A DNA stretch of 64,000 nucleotides from Isoetes taiwanensis (lineage: Eukaryota > Streptophyta > Lycopodiopsida > Isoetales > Isoetaceae), in contig JAJEKV010000016.1 in NCBI GenBank assembly GCA_021234155.1, forward strand, positions 124,001 to 188,000. Reading direction: 5' to 3'. Positions 32,110 through 44,732 of the stretch are shown here, piece by piece (positions within the stretch are counted from its first letter, which is position 1; every line of letters begins with the position of its first letter). The position numbers and the translations under genes were made by a program. Under the pieces are notes generated by a model. That model did no database searches. It was not told the origin of the DNA and saw only the letters and a program-made list of their open reading frames with translations.

Positions 32110-33000
32110 CTGCAACGGTGGCTAATGGGAAGGCGGTGACCTCGATGGTATGCGAGGCCGAAGTTACTCAAATGGGCAAGGCACCGCTTGTGCCGGTCCT
32201 CACTACCATTCAGCGAGCATTGCGGGGAAGGTCTCCCGACAATGGACCTGGCGGGGTTGTTCCCATTCACAAAGGCGGGCGACCCATAATGTCCGGGCCA
32301 ATTCTGGGACGATCATGGTCGATTCGGTATTTGCCAAACTGTTGGGCTGGCATTCTCGGCAACAGATTGACCGGTAGGCAGGAGGTGGCAGCAATGCGAA
32401 CCCACGAGCAGGCTTTAGCCCCGCCACTCCAGCGATTGACCATATCTTTACACGCTGGGCGATTGATTGCAACCAGGAATCATGGAAGGACTTGTATTGC
32501 TGCTTTGTGGACTTCGAAGGCTTTGATGCGGTTCCCGGGGAAAAGCGTGGGCTAGGATCAAGGCTCGGGGCTCCCGCCGCTGTCGGAATGCCATATCACG
32601 GTTGTATGAGAGTTGTTGTTTTGGCGGGATCGTGACCGCCGACCAAGCATTCACCGATGAAGTATCCGAGTCGCTGGGGGTTGCCCTCTCGCCAACACTT
32701 TTTGGCCTCTACATTGACCGATTAGAGCCCCGCTTCTTGAGCATGGGGGATGGCATCGACTTTTGCACCGGGTCATCCGCCCGGCTCATCTATGCGGACG
32801 ATGTTGTTGGCTGGCCAGCATTGGAAGCTATGGAGATCTCACACGGATGCCCTAGACACATTTTGTCGAGACATGGAATGCCAAGACCGGTGGTTCTCAT
32901 ATCCTCTTCCGTCACCCCATGCCTCCAAATGTGGTTCACATATCGGGGCAGCGTGGGCGTCACACCCACCCTCCTCACCTAGGGGGTGGAGTTCCCGGGG
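32110..33000 (+). pseudogene. LINE reverse transcriptase domain
   Basis: Blocks in order: KDLYCCFVDFEGFDAVPGE (about 32485-32545), LGVALSPTLFGLYIDRLE, and RLIYADDVVG with the YADD catalytic motif (about 32788-32808). The usual QG before PLSP is lost (VALSP). Frame changes separate the blocks. 33000-33905 continues in GC-rich, Cys-containing frames that may be the C-terminal part; no clear motif is seen there. Confidence 0.82.
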
Positions 33001-33904
33001 GCAGCTTTCTGGCGGGAGGCATCTATCCACAATGGACCACGAGCTGGGTTGTATGCCATTCCTGTTTTCCACCGGGAGACTCTATGATTGGGGCCACTCG
33101 CGGGCCTTGTTTTATGCCATCGGCCGAGCATCCCGCAGACGGGGGTTTGGCTTGGGGCCCCGGTCGTCTCTTTGGCGACCTGGAATGACTTGGCGCAGTG
33201 TATGCATTTTGGGGCGGGCACAGGGTGGCGACCTTCAGTCCCCCATCGACATGGAAGGCAGGAGACCGGATTTTTTGCCGCCGGGGGGCTCTTGATAGAC
33301 ACATCGGTCCTATTTTCAGAAAGTGGTTACTATGGGTGATGCTCGGCTTATTGACCTGGCCCTTGATGGACAATGGGTCCCTATTTTGAGGCCTGTTGGA
33401 GGGTAAGAGAGATGCTGGTTCGCCCGGATGGCTTCGCGGTGGCAATGGGTCCCTTGTGGACAACCATGGCCGATCATGACAGCACAAGGGAGTACCTAGA
33501 CGCTTTTGGTTTGGCAAGCCTGGGATGGAGCTCTAGAGCATGTCAAACGCCCATTACAAGGAGCACATCAACCTGTTGGTCATGGCCGCTTCACGGCTCT
33601 ACCTGCGTTCCTTGTTTCCTTGGCAGAACTCATTGCCCCATAGCTCTAAACATGTGCCCACGGGCGGTGGAGCACATCAACCCGTGGATTGGGAGCCCGC
33701 CAGACTGTGCTGCAAGCGGCCATTTTGCCATTATGATGAGTCTCATTGCTTTCCGAGTTGGTCGGATACGATCCGGGAGGATCATCGGATCCTGCGGATG
33801 ACACACCTTGCCCTTACATTTGCGATGAACACCGGGTCGGATGCCACGGGTAATTACAGAATTTTGGACCTGCGAGGTCACCTTTGCCATATTTGGCTTT
33901 CGTG

Positions 33905-34180
33905 ATTAGGCACTCACGGGGTCTGGTGCATATTTTATATATATTTGGGTGTTTTGCATTTTATATGTTAGGGCGGTTTGTCGGCGGGCTGATTATCGCC
34001 GCGGTTTTCCTCGAAAACCCTTGGGCTGGGTTTTAATCAAGAATCCGCTTTGCTGCATTTTTGTATTGGGTCCCATAGACCGATTAGTCTCCGTGGACGA
34101 TAAAAGTACCTTCCTTCCTTCCTTCCTTCACATTACGATGTAGTTAATAAACTCACTTTTGTTTCGTCTTTGATACACAG
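33905..34180. other. LINE 3' side and intron end, no gene
   Basis: Contains a CCTT short repeat at about 34110-34128 and a TTTGATACACAG acceptor for SDR exon 3 at 34180. Confidence 0.5.
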
Positions 34181-34969
34181 TGGCTGCAACAAGAAGCATA
34201 TAAATGGGTGGAAAAGTTAAATAATGTGGAAAAAATTTCTGAACAGCTAATTGATTCCTTCATTCAAAGCTTTCTTAATGATCAAGAACAGGGCAAGGGA
34301 ATGGAAAAAGGATGGCCAACACTGAAGGAAGCCATTGCACCTTCTGCTCTAATGACCTATTCAGTTTAAAAAATGGCACTCAATGCATATGCAAGAATGC
34401 TAGATAGAGATCTACGCCAAAAAGGTTGCAAATTATATGTGAATTGTATGTGCCCTGGATTAAGAAAGAACGCCATTGACTAGGAATCTGGGGCACAATG
34501 TTACAGATGCCATTGAGACTGCAATATGGCTAGCTTTGCTTCCTGAGAAAGAATGCCCATCTGGGAAGTTTTTTGTTCGTCGAAAAGATGTTGACTTTGT
34601 TGACATTCCTTACACTCAGAATGAGCTTTTTGCACCTTCTCTTGTGCAACATAACCAAGGTTTGACTGAGTTTATCAACTCTTATGTAGCGAAAAACTAG
34701 ATATTTAGTAGGGCTCATGCCTGACCAACAAATTTGCCGTATTATTTCTTATTATCTACAAAATGGTCTTTCTACCATGACAACGTTGTCTAATGAATAC
34801 TTTTGTTTTCATGGAAAGAAATTTCCAATCACAATCTATCTATACATTTAACTAAAGACAATATACGTTGTGACTATATAGTACGCCAATATTTTAACAC
34901 TAGTAATGGTGCCCAGCGTTGCTGGGCATAAGTTGAGAGCATGTAAATGCTTTGGGATGCAATGAGAAA

Positions 34970-37900
34970 AGCCCTATCCCTTTCCCTTTCCCTTTTGCTC
35001 TATCCCGCATTTCATTTTTTCTTATTTTCTCTTATTTTTTTTTTTCTTTTCCTTTTTTTTTTCTCGTCTTTCTCACATGTTTCCTTGTTTTCCCATCCCT
35101 TTCCTTCCCCTTCCCCATTTCGATAACCTTTTTTTCCTTCCCTTTGCTCCTTTCTCCACCTTTTCCCTCTTCTCTTTTTCTTTTGCCCTTTTCCCTTCCC
35201 CTTTCTCTTTTTTATGCCTTCTCTTTTCCCCACCCTTTTCCATGTCTTCCCTTTTTCTCAACCTTTTACTCTTTCGCCTCTTTTCCATGCCTATTTTCCC
35301 TTCTCTTTTCCTCCATTTCCCCCTCTTTTCCTCCCTTTTTTTTGTGCCCTTTTTCCTTCCATTTTCTTTTCTCCCTCCTGTTTTTTCCATGCCCTTTTAC
35401 CTTCCCCCTTTTCCATCTCCTCACCCTTTCCCTCTTTCCCTTTTCCATGTTCCTTTTTTCTCTTTCCCTTTTCTATTTTCCTCATTTCCTTTTTCCCGTG
35501 CCTCTCTCTCTTTTCCCCCTTTTCCATTCTTTTTTCTTTTCTATTTCCCTTTTCCCATGCCCTTTTTCCCACCCTTTTCTTCTTTCTATTTTTTCCGTGC
35601 TTCCTTTTCCTCATATTTTCCCTTCTTTCAACCCTTCCTTTTTCTTTTCTCTTTTCCTTTCCTCATGTCCTTTTTCCCTTTCCCTCCCCTCCATCACTCC
35701 CCTGCTTCCCTTTCCCTTTCCCTTTTTTTCCCGTTTCCTTTTCTTGATGGATTTTTTTCTTTCCGTTTTCCTCCTTTGCTAATCCTTTTCCTGTGCACTT
35801 TTTCCCTTCCTTTCCTTTACCTTTTCCTTTTTCCATGCCTTTTGCACATTTGTTTTATTCTCTTATTTCCTACTAGTAATGGTACCCAGCCTTGCTGGGC
35901 ATAAATTAGGAACCTTTAATTTCTTTCTTTTTTTATTCTCACTTTTTTTTTTTTTGTTAACCCCCTTCTCCCTCCCTTTGCCTTCCCTTTCCCCTTCCCC
36001 TTTTTTTCTTTCTCTTTTTCTTATCAGTTTTTTCCCTTCCTTTTTATCTTTCCCCGCTCTTCCCATTTTTCCACTACTCTTTTTCCCTTTCCTTTTCCCC
36101 TTCCTCTTCCTTTTCCTTTTCCGTTTCTCTTTCCCGTTTCTTATGCATTTTTTTCGTTCTCTTTTGCTTACCTTTTCATGTGCCATTTTCTTCCTTTCCC
36201 CACCCTCTTCCTTTTGATCACATGCCCTTTTCCCCATCTCTTTTCCCATTTCTCTCTCCCCTTTTCCTCATGCTCTTTTTGCTTTCCCTTCTCCTTTTTC
36301 CGCTTCCCTTTTCCTTTCAACTTTCAACTTTCCATTCCCTTTTCATACTTTCCCCACCCTTTTGCTTTGCGTTGTTCCCTTTTTCCCTTTTCTTTCTCTT
36401 TCCCCTTCCTTTACATTTTCCCTTTCCCGTTCCCTTTCCCTTTTCATATGCCTCTTTCCATTCCCTTTTCTCAACCTTTTTTATGTACCATTTTTCTTTC
36501 TTTCCCCATCCTCTTCCCCCTTTTCCCCTTTCCACTTTCTCCTTTCTTGTTTCTTTTTTCTTTTCCCTTTCCCATACTCTTTTTCCCTTTCTTTTTTCTA
36601 TTTCCTCACCCTTTCCCTCTTCCCTTTTTTCTCGTGCCCTTTTCTCCTTCCTCTTTTCCTATTCCTTGCTCCCTACCCTTTGTCTATTCTACTTTCCCCC
36701 CACCCTTTTTTCCTTTTTCCATCCTTTCCCTCTTCCTTTTTTCTCGATGCTCTTTTTGCTTCCCCTTTTCTCTTTCTTCACCCTTTCTCTCTTCCCTTTT
36801 TTTCACGCCCTTTCCTTTTTTCTCTTTTTCTCGTTCCCTTTTCCCAAGTTCTCTTTTTCCCTTTTCCCCCTCTCTTTTCCTTTTTACTTTTCTTTTTCCC
36901 ATGGACTTTGCAACCTTTTCTTATTTTCCCTTACCTTTTTCTCCTTTTCTCACCCTTACTTCTTATCCTTCTCGCGGTGCCCTTTTTCCTTTCCCTTTCC
37001 CCCTCGCCTATTCTATTCCTTTTTCTATTTCCTTTTATCTTTCCCTTTTTCCTTTTCTCCTTCTCTTTCCTTTTTCCTCTTACCTTTCTTTTATTCCTTT
37101 TCCCTTTTCCCTTTTCCCTTTCATCGTTTTTCCTTTTCCCTTTTCCCTTCTCCTTTTCCTTTTCCCTTTTCCCTTTCATCGTTTTTCCTTTTCCCTTCCC
37201 CTTTTCCTTTTCCCTTTTCCCTTTTCCCTTTTCATCGTTTTTCCTTTTCCCTTCCCATTTCCCTTTTCCCTTTCGCTTCCCCTTTTCCTTTTCCCTTTTC
37301 CCTTTTCCCTTTCATCGTTTTTCCTTTTCCTTTTCCCTTTTCCCTTTCATCGTTTTTCCTTTTCCCATTTTCCCTTTTCCCTTTCATCGTTTTTCCTTTT
37401 CCCTTCCCCTTTTCCTTTTCCCTTTTCCTTTTCCTTTTTCCTTTTCCCTTTCATATTGAAGCCATAGTCAAGATGAAATTTTAGTTGAAGACACGCACAC
37501 ATCATCTCCACCATTGGTCAATCAAATCCTCGACCGTCCGATTTAGGGCTCCATTGAAGACACACGCTATAACATTATAATATAAGATACCCATTTTCCT
37601 CTTTTCCCCACCCTTTCTCTCTTGCCCCTTTTCTTTTCCCTTTTTTCTTTTTTCCCTTTCTTCACCATTTTCCTCTTCCCTTTTCTCTCATGCCCTTCCC
37701 CACTTCCCTTTTCTCGTTTCCCTCTTTCTTTTTTCCTTGTGACCTTTACCTAGGTTCCCTTTCCCCCTTTTCCCTTTCCTTTTTCTTTCTTCTCACTTTC
37801 CCTTTTTCTATGCCCTATTTCTTTTCCCCTCTCCCCATCATTTTCTTGTTACCCCTTGTCCCTTCCCTTTTCCTCATTTTTCCAACCTTTCACTCTTCCC

Positions 37901-38350
37901 CTTTTCTTGATGCGTTTTTTCTCTTCCCTTTCCCTCTTTTTTTTTCCCCTTTTCCTATGCCATTTGTCCTTTCTTTTTTCCTCTTTCCTCAACGCTTCTC
38001 TTTTTCCCCCTTTTCCCATGCTCCTTCCTTTTCCCATGTTTTTTTCTCCTCCCCTTTTCCATGCTTTTTTTCTTCTTCATTTTCTCCTTTTTTCAACCTT
38101 TTCCTCTTTCCTTTTTTTTCATGCCCTTTCCAGTTACCTTTTCCACTTTATCTCTTCCTCCTTCCCTCGTGCCCTTTTCCCATGTTCCCTTTCCCTTTTT
38201 CATTTTCCATGCCTTTTTCTCTTCTCTTATCCCCACCCTTTTCCCTTTTCCTTTTACCCTTTTCCCTTTTCCCCATGCCTTTTTGCCCTTCACATTCTCT
38301 CTTTCCACTTCCCTTTTCCTTTTCCCCCTTTTCATTTACCCTTTTTCCTT
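34970..38350. repeat. Long polypyrimidine (CCTTTTCC-type) tract in H3/H4
   Basis: About 3.2 kb in which the plus strand is nearly all C and T, broken by H4's ends. Words such as CCCTTTTCC, CATGCCCTTTT and TTTCATCGTTTTTCC recur; the last gives a short tandem array at about 37120-37460. Phe/Pro/Ser-rich frames up to 434 codons on the plus strand and Lys/Glu/Gly frames on the minus strand are composition artefacts. Confidence 0.9.
35873..37587 (-). mobile_element. Inner minus-strand Helitron H4, nested in H3
   Basis: On the minus strand, A(37588) then TCTTATATTATAATGTTATA. The 3' hairpin is GCCCAGC-AAG-GCTGGGT, then ACCATTA and CTAG (35876-35873) and T. It lies wholly inside H3 in the same orientation. 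Its body is also polypyrimidine. Confidence 0.88.
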
Positions 38351-38490
38351 AAGAGATCGAAGCATGATCAATCACAGTGTTGGTAAGTCGTGCAATAAAT
38401 CTAGGCCTTCGGATGCATCCAGATGATCTCGGCCATTCAAATTAGGGCTCGATGCACTACACACTTACGGTATAACATTATAATATAAGA

Positions 38491-38950
38491 TTTTGCATGC
38501 ATTTAACATCTTCATTTTCGACATCTTAGCTTTACTTTAGTCTCTTTACACCTCAATGCATACCCCTTCCTACCTATCATCCTAACATTATTTGATGGTT
38601 GGCTATGTTTTTATGGTCAAGGGTTGGCGCAATGGAGCAACATGAAATACTATTCCATCATCCATGTATGGCATACACAACATAACAAGATATTTTAAGC
38701 ACAAATGCGTTGATGAATGATCATGATTGTATTTTGGAGTAAAACTCTGCAAATGGAACAAGGTCCTATGCACTAAGGCTTGCCCTCTAGTGGTCTGAGA
38801 GTATGTTTTTACGTTTCTTGTTTGGTCATTTCGTGTGTCGAGCCTTGTTAATAGTGTAAACACACCCCATAAGTTCTCTGTCTTATTTCAAGAGTTGCGG
38901 AGGTTAATTTATTCAACTGAGGAATGTAAGGGAAAGTGTTGTTAGTCATA
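38491..38950. other. No gene recognised
   Basis: AT-rich sequence between H3 and the LINE scrap. No motif seen. Confidence 0.5.
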
Positions 38951-39254
38951 CTAGGCTAAGCCATTGGGCATTTTTAGGACATTGTGGACTTGTTCAAGTG
39001 AATACGATCTATGACCTTCTGGGGTCACTCCAGTAGCAGTGTCTGATGTCAGAAAATGCGGGCGTGAAATCTGTCCATATGTGGTCAAGGAGTGACCTGA
39101 AGCGCATGGGGGCCTTGACTTGTTGGACGATGCTGGGTATTGCTGTGTGGAGGTTGATGACGATGATGTATTGTCGCATGGCATCTATGTTGAAATCTCC
39201 CATAAGGATAGTCCTGGTGGTTGCCCTGCATTGTTCACAAAAAAAAAAAGTCAT
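38951..39254 (-). pseudogene. LINE endonuclease fragment
   Basis: Reads TTRTILMGDFNIDAMRQ (GDFN motif), then RFRSLLDHIWTDF and HCYWSDPRRS, matching the LLDHIWT and WSDH blocks of LINE endonucleases. A stop precedes it, and the frame breaks after SD. It differs in sequence from the LINE at 28.7-34 kb, so it is a separate lineage. No reverse transcriptase follows. Confidence 0.75.
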
Positions 39255-39259
39255 TGTGA

Positions 39260-40150
39260 ATGAATTATGAAATAAACAAAGCTTAACCTTAAGTTTTCGG
39301 GTTTAGGTACTTGTGCTGGGATATGAAGTTCAATGGAATGTTAAGACTTAATACATGATTTTCTACTTTGGCTTTGTACTTTTATAAGTTTAACTAGTTT
39401 AAGCAATTTGCATCTATAAAATTCATTAAGCATCGGTTTAGTATTATCCATGTTTATTGTCCATGATTAAAAGAACGGGATGGGGGGAGGGGAGAGGAGG
39501 GGGATTCAACCCATTGAAATTGACTCCATTTTTGGATGTTAAAGATTTGCTTGATGTGATTTGATGACATGGTTGACATTTATCATTGTTTGTTCCATCC
39601 ATGAGTTCACATTACATCCTCTTAGATCTTTCAAATTATTTGCGAGAGGATAATTCATCAAATTTTGAAGTATAAACCTTTCTCGTAATTAGCAATTGTG
39701 TCTTGATCGATAAACCACCTCATATAACGATTCATTATTATAGTCTAGCGAATGCATACGTCAAGAGGTGAATAGTATAGCAATTGCTAATCTAAATGCT
39801 TTAACTTCAACGGAGCATCACATGCTTACATGATCCTTCGACATGTTTGCTTGAGTGAGTAGTAAAGCATAAGAAAGAAAGACACATTTTGGGACACTTG
39901 CCTTGAGTTGAGACATACAAAAAGTGTCACATCTAAGATATTGTGATGAAATATCATCACAGATGTAACAAACATAAAGGCGCTGATCTATTGTTAGTCT
40001 TTATTCCAAGTTCAAGCTGTGTTCCTCAAACATGTTCCATACAGTGTGGCCATATTTGAACGAATATTCTATAGAACGCATAAATGTGTGTCCAACATTT
40101 TTGGCTTTTGGATGTGTAGACCCCATGTTCGGATTATGATTTCAACATTG
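39260..40150. other. No gene recognised
   Basis: AT-rich, with one G-rich stretch (GGGGGGAGGGGAGAGGAGGG) near 39483. No coding motif. Confidence 0.5.
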
Positions 40151-40156
40151 GAAAGT

Positions 40157-40352
40157 TGTATGGCAAAGAATGTGAATCGATCCTCTCCGTAGGATCGAGA
40201 TTCTCAAAAGGAGGAGCATGCATGCATGTTTTGCATGCAGTTTTGCGCCTCTGGAGTTTAGGTTTTTATAGCATGAGTCTTCTTTAGCTTCTCAAATTGG
40301 CACTTCTTTTTCGTCTCAACTGTTTCCTTTTCTCTTCCTCTTGAACCATGCA
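40157..40352. repeat. Direct repeat of about 195 bp, copy 1
   Basis: AATCGATCCTCTCCGTAGGA through GGAGCATGCATGCATG to TCTCTTCCTCTTGAACC. It matches 40521-40713 with scattered differences. Confidence 0.88.
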
Positions 40353-40520
40353 GGGGAGGGGCTTCTTCCTGCATGGATAGACAATTCTTGACATTTTTCA
40401 TTCTCCTCTTTCCATCACATGTGGCCTGATTGTCTGGATTGAGGCAATTCTCTTTCGTCCTTCACGAGTCTTAAAAGTTAAGCAAATTTTTCTTCTTATC
40501 GGCGGTTTGGATGCATGATG

Positions 40521-40713
40521 CGAGTTCTTATGAGAATGCGAATCGATCTACTTCGTAGGATCAAGATTCTCAGGAGGAGGAGCATGCATGCATGCATGCA
40601 TATTTTGCATGTAGTTTTGGACCTCTGGTTTAGCAGGAGTCTTCTTCAACTTCTCAAATCGGCATTTCTTCTTCATCTCAGCAGTTTTCTTTTCTCTTCC
40701 TCTTGAACCCATG
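40521..40713. repeat. Direct repeat of about 195 bp, copy 2
   Basis: AATCGATCTACTTCGTAGGA to TCTCTTCCTCTTGAACC. It starts about 364 bases after copy 1. Confidence 0.88.
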
Positions 40714-40778
40714 TATAATTAATTAATTCTCTCTTCTCCTCCTCGTGGATGCTGCCAATGGTGCATGGCGTAAAAATC

Positions 40779-40920
<142 letters not shown>

Positions 40921-41232
40921 GGGTAAAAGAAAGCTAGGGTGTCTTACATTTGGCCAAATGTAGAGTAAGAGATGTATCACATTTCAAATACATAACCGTT
41001 TTTTCAGTATGTATATAATAGCTATATTATGGAATCTTTTTTTTCGGAACTACTTGCCACGTCAATTAAAACGCAATCATGAAAGCGATTTCAATTCCTC
41101 ATTCTAACCACTCCAAGAAACGCCTGAACATTAGGAGAATTTCCCACTTTCTGGCTAAAACTTCGCCCAGCTCCAGGATTTCCCTCCTTCTTGCCAGAAT
41201 TCCTCCAGCTAACCCTAAACCACGCAAGAACC

Positions 41233-44200
41233 ATGATGAACAATGAAGGAACAGAAATGGCGCAAGAAGATTGCAATATCGGGAATGTGACAAAGAAAAT
41301 AAAGCGTAAGATTGATGAAATTTGCAAATTTATATATGATCAGGTTCAAGATTTACGTCCTGTGCAAAGGAGAGCTTTAGCAGTGAAAACTGTTCGGGAT
41401 GAAAGGCTGCACTTCTTTTTTGAACCCGCCATTGGAAATCCGGTATAAGCAATTCTGAAGGATACTATGCTAAAAATATCCGTGAAGGTCTGCAGGAAGT
41501 GAAACAAGCAAATAGCAATGATAAATTAGCAGCTAAGCATTCCCTGTTATCAATGATTGTTGGTGAGAATGGAAAACTCAGGCAAAAAGGAGTAGCCTCC
41601 AGAATTCTTCAAGTGCAAGCAAGAAACCTCACAAAAGCTGCAATTAGAAGAAAGCGGATGTCATTATCAGGTGCTAATATGTGGGCACTGGCAGGAAGGC
41701 AACCCAGGGCAGACATGCTTCCGGAATCAACCAAACAGTTGGTAAATGAGTTTTGGTTAACCCACACAAAAACTTCTCCAAAGTACAGGGATGTCAGGAA
41801 GAAAAGGACACTTCCAATCCAGTTTTTGGACATGCCCCAGGTCAGTTTTAAGTCTTTTAATCCTCTTTTTTGCAAGCTTGATAGAAGCTAGCTTCTGTGC
41901 ATCCTGGATAAGTTTAGTAATCCTATTTGCATTCCATGCAAGGGATGTATATGATATACATTGAAGTACATCCAACTACAGTAATTCTATTTTTACACTT
42001 GGAGGTACTGAATGAGCTATGTTTAACAGGAAAAGTACTTCGATGTACTTCCACTTACATCCAATGTGGCATAAGGCAGAAAATGTGTTGAAAGTCAGGC
42101 TGTGTGATTATAGTCTTGATTTTTGTAGTTCCCAAGTACATTATAGTACATTTTAAGCTTTCCTGATCTCAAGATAGTTTTGAAAGATAGGGTGATGCAT
42201 AAAAGTATTTAAATGTACTTCCTTCCATAAGAAAAGTATGAAATACATACATCAGAATCTGAAGTGACACCGGCCTCGTGGGACTGGGTTACATATTGAG
42301 TTTTTATGTACATCCGAACTCTTTGGAGTACATTATTTATACATTTATACATATCATTTACATGGTATGTACTATGTTGTGGTATAGTAGTTGAATGTAT
42401 ATCAAATCATGATCCGAAAGTGCCATAGAACTAATGCAATGTCGCAACATCTTTGAATTCGTAAGTAGTTCTAATTTATATCTTACTTATACATGCCGCT
42501 TTTTTCCTTGCAGAGTGAATTGTATGAGATGTTCAAAGATGAACATCCCTGAAGTGAAGATTAGCATCGAAAGTTCGAGCTGCTTTAAGCCCACGTGTGT
42601 GAGAAGGTTGAAAGAGAGGAACACATGTCTTTGTTGCGCGGAAGCATGAACAAGCCGATCTATACGTAAAAGCTTTTAGCGCCCCGAGGAGCAAATTTCA
42701 TGCCAATTGTACATGTTCTTGTGGTGTTTGTGCAAAGCAGATGAGAACAATGGCGTCCGCTAAGCTCCTTCTAAAACATTTCAAAATGTTGGTGCTATGT
42801 GGAGAGCTACTGGATTGCGGGACAAGGAAGGCTAAGAGTGGCATAGTTTGATCGTGTCAAGGGAGAGTGCCGTAACCGTGGGTAATCGAAAATATTCAAA
42901 TCTGTCCTAAGGAGAAAGAGTCGCAGAGAATGAGAACATTGAATGGCAAGTTTACAAGCACGCGGAACGAACCTTCCAAAGTCGGGGCACTTCAAGGAGG
43001 TTGAAGCTTGTTAACAAAGCCGGGACTCGTGTACATTGCTTGACAAGATGTTTCAAAGACCTTACAAAGTTCACTATTCACAACTTTTCGACAAGTTGGC
43101 AGAGCAAACAATTCAGGAAATCGATGCAAAAATTTGAGGGATGATTCTGTTTTGTCGAAGAATGGACTTTGCAGAGAACTACACTTTGCGACCATTCGGG
43201 GAGGTTCGGTCGAAAGCATTGGAACAATGACCGGATAACTATTCGTGCATATAACCATGATGAAAGTCAATGGCGAAAGCTGAAAAAAACTGTTCATTTG
43301 TATGTTTTGATGTTGAAGCATGATGCTTTCTTTGTTCAGCCGCGACTCAAGAAGCACCATATTTGGATGATGCAAAAGGTTTTGGCCACATCAAATACCA
43401 TGTCATGTGGTCGATGGGTGCGCCTTTCAGTTTAAGTGTTCTCGAGCCTTTTATTTGAATGTGGCCCAATATTATAACAGGTATAAAATTAGGATGCGTT
43501 GGAATTATTTTGGCTCGTGCCATGGAAAAGGAGAACATGATGGGGTGGCGCTTTGGAGAAAAGGTTCCCAGCAGACGAGCAAAGGAAAGAGAATGGTGTT
43601 CGATTTTGGGTGCTAACTCGCTTGCACTTTTTGAGACAAAAGAAGTGCAAAATGGACAGAGTCATATGGGAGGTGATGGCGTAAGACATTAACAGGGACC
43701 CTCGCTCGATTGTGAGACATTGCCCGGTACTCTAGCTATACATTGTGTGTCCGCTATTAATCCCGGTGACCCAACACTTGTCATGTATAGATCCCCGCCA
43801 TGTTTTTGCAATGGTTGCTTGAATTTCAGATGGGGAGAATGTGAGAATCTCGAGCATTGTGGTGCGTGGAAGTTTGACACAACCGGAGCCTAGTTCGCCC
43901 AGTCGACAAACAAGAAGAGCTAGTTGGTTTTTATGCACTGATGAGCAAGAACTATCCGATGTACTCCAAATTGGAGACATATTTGCATCTTTTGCTGCTC
44001 TGTGGAATCATGAAAATGTTCCATACTGGCCCCTCCCATCGTGAAGGAGATGCATATTCTTCGTGAAGATGTGATTGACGACGCTTTTTGGTGATTGTGG
44101 TTATAGCTGGTCATTACTATCAACTGCTACAAGGCACAAAGCACAAGTACAAGTTGTTGGATGACAAAATAGTATTGGTACCAGCTGAATCTGTAATTGG

Positions 44201-44323
44201 AGCAAAGTTCACGATGCAGCAGGTCAAGCATAAGTTGAAGGGGGCACGTACAGCATATATGATCACACGAGAGGTGCATGACATGCTTATATCAAGCCTA
44301 CCTAAGATTGTTGAGTGCACATG
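41233..44323 (+). pseudogene. DDE-type transposase-like gene of E2
   Basis: Homologue of the gene at 10405-13578. The N-part has MMNNEGTEMAQED, GVASRILQVQARNLTKAAIR and LVNEFWLTHTKTSPKYRDVR. An intron of about 670 bases (TACAT-rich, about 41842-42512) stands at the same place as in E1. Then come HPEVKISIESSSCFKPTCVR and LKERNTCLCC. The core is decayed: DGCAFQFKCSRAFY and CHGKGEHDG are readable, with frame shifts around 42650-43700. The end has PCFCNGC and HYYQLLQGTKHKYKLLDDKI to SSLPK, matching the E1 tail. Not functional as read. Confidence 0.7.
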
Positions 44324-44368
44324 ACTAAGCTCTATACAAAGGAACTTTCATATTTGCCATCATCTTCT

Positions 44369-44732
44369 GTTATGTTGAGAAAACTAGTCGATTGCTGTAA
44401 GTTCTTTTGTTATTTACTTATTTTTTAATCTGAAGTGCATTTTGATACTTCAATTTCAGTATCACAGAATATCTTCTGTGACCAAGCAAAATGTATATCA
44501 GGTACAAAATGTTTATCAATTGTTGCATGAAGAAGTTAAACTAGTCTGTGTTATGTTGAGAAAACTAGTGATTGCTGCAAGTTTTTTCTTATTTACTTAT
44601 TTTTTAATCTGAAGTGCATTTTGATACTTAAATTTCAGTATCACACAATATCTTCTGTTTCCAAGCACAATGTATATCAGAAAGTACAAAATGTTCATCA
44701 ATTGTTGCATGAAGAAGTTAAACTAGTCTGTG
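44369..44732. repeat. 181-bp tandem duplication
   Basis: TTATGTTGAGAAAACTAGT to AGTTAAACTAGTCTGTG occurs twice, period 181, with several differences. It lies just after the E2 transposase, between it and the convergent gene. Confidence 0.93.

Larger units (their letters stand above)
28680..34140 (+). mobile_element. GC-rich LINE (non-LTR retrotransposon), degraded
   Basis: LINEs copy by target-primed reverse transcription. Within the SDR intron lie tandem 5' repeats, an ORF1-like region, an apurinic-type endonuclease and a reverse transcriptase, in that order on the plus strand. Base composition is clearly more GC-rich than the flanks. Frameshifts are many. The 3' side ends without a clear poly(A); a CCTT run lies at about 34110-34128. 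Borders are approximate. Confidence 0.8.
28010..34700 (+). pseudogene. Short-chain dehydrogenase/reductase gene split by a LINE
   Basis: SDR enzymes reduce carbonyl groups with NAD(P)H; this resembles the salutaridine/menthone-reductase type. Exons: 28010-28282 (MDKSSWWSSKTVAVVSGGN; the dinucleotide motif is degenerate, SGGNVGIG for TGxxxGIG, and LDILV closes it), 28372-28533 (NNAG, NYYGAKMLTEAMLPLF, IVMISS), and 34181 to 34700. The first two junctions are clean GT/AG. Exon 3 begins WLQQEAYKWVEKLN and reaches the catalytic motif as Y-S-V-stop-K (TAA at 34367-34369). It continues MALNAYARMLDRDLRQKGC and CPGL, then shifts frame into NVTDAIETAIWLALLPEKE and GKFFVRRKDVDF. The gap 28534-34180 holds a LINE. 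Confidence 0.88.
34900..38490 (-). mobile_element. Outer minus-strand Helitron H3
   Basis: Read on the minus strand, A(38491) is followed by TCTTATATTATAATGTTATA. The end has GCCCAGC-AAC-GCTGGGC, ACCATTA and CTAG (34903-34900), then T. This matches H1 and H2 end for end. The body is almost all polypyrimidine on the plus strand and carries H4 inside. No protein gene. Confidence 0.88.

Noticed and set aside
34952-38426. Long open frames rich in Phe/Pro/Ser (up to 434 codons) on the plus strand and Lys/Glu/Gly on the minus strand
   Set aside because: They overlap in several frames at once and mirror the polypyrimidine tract; no domain or start context supports translation.
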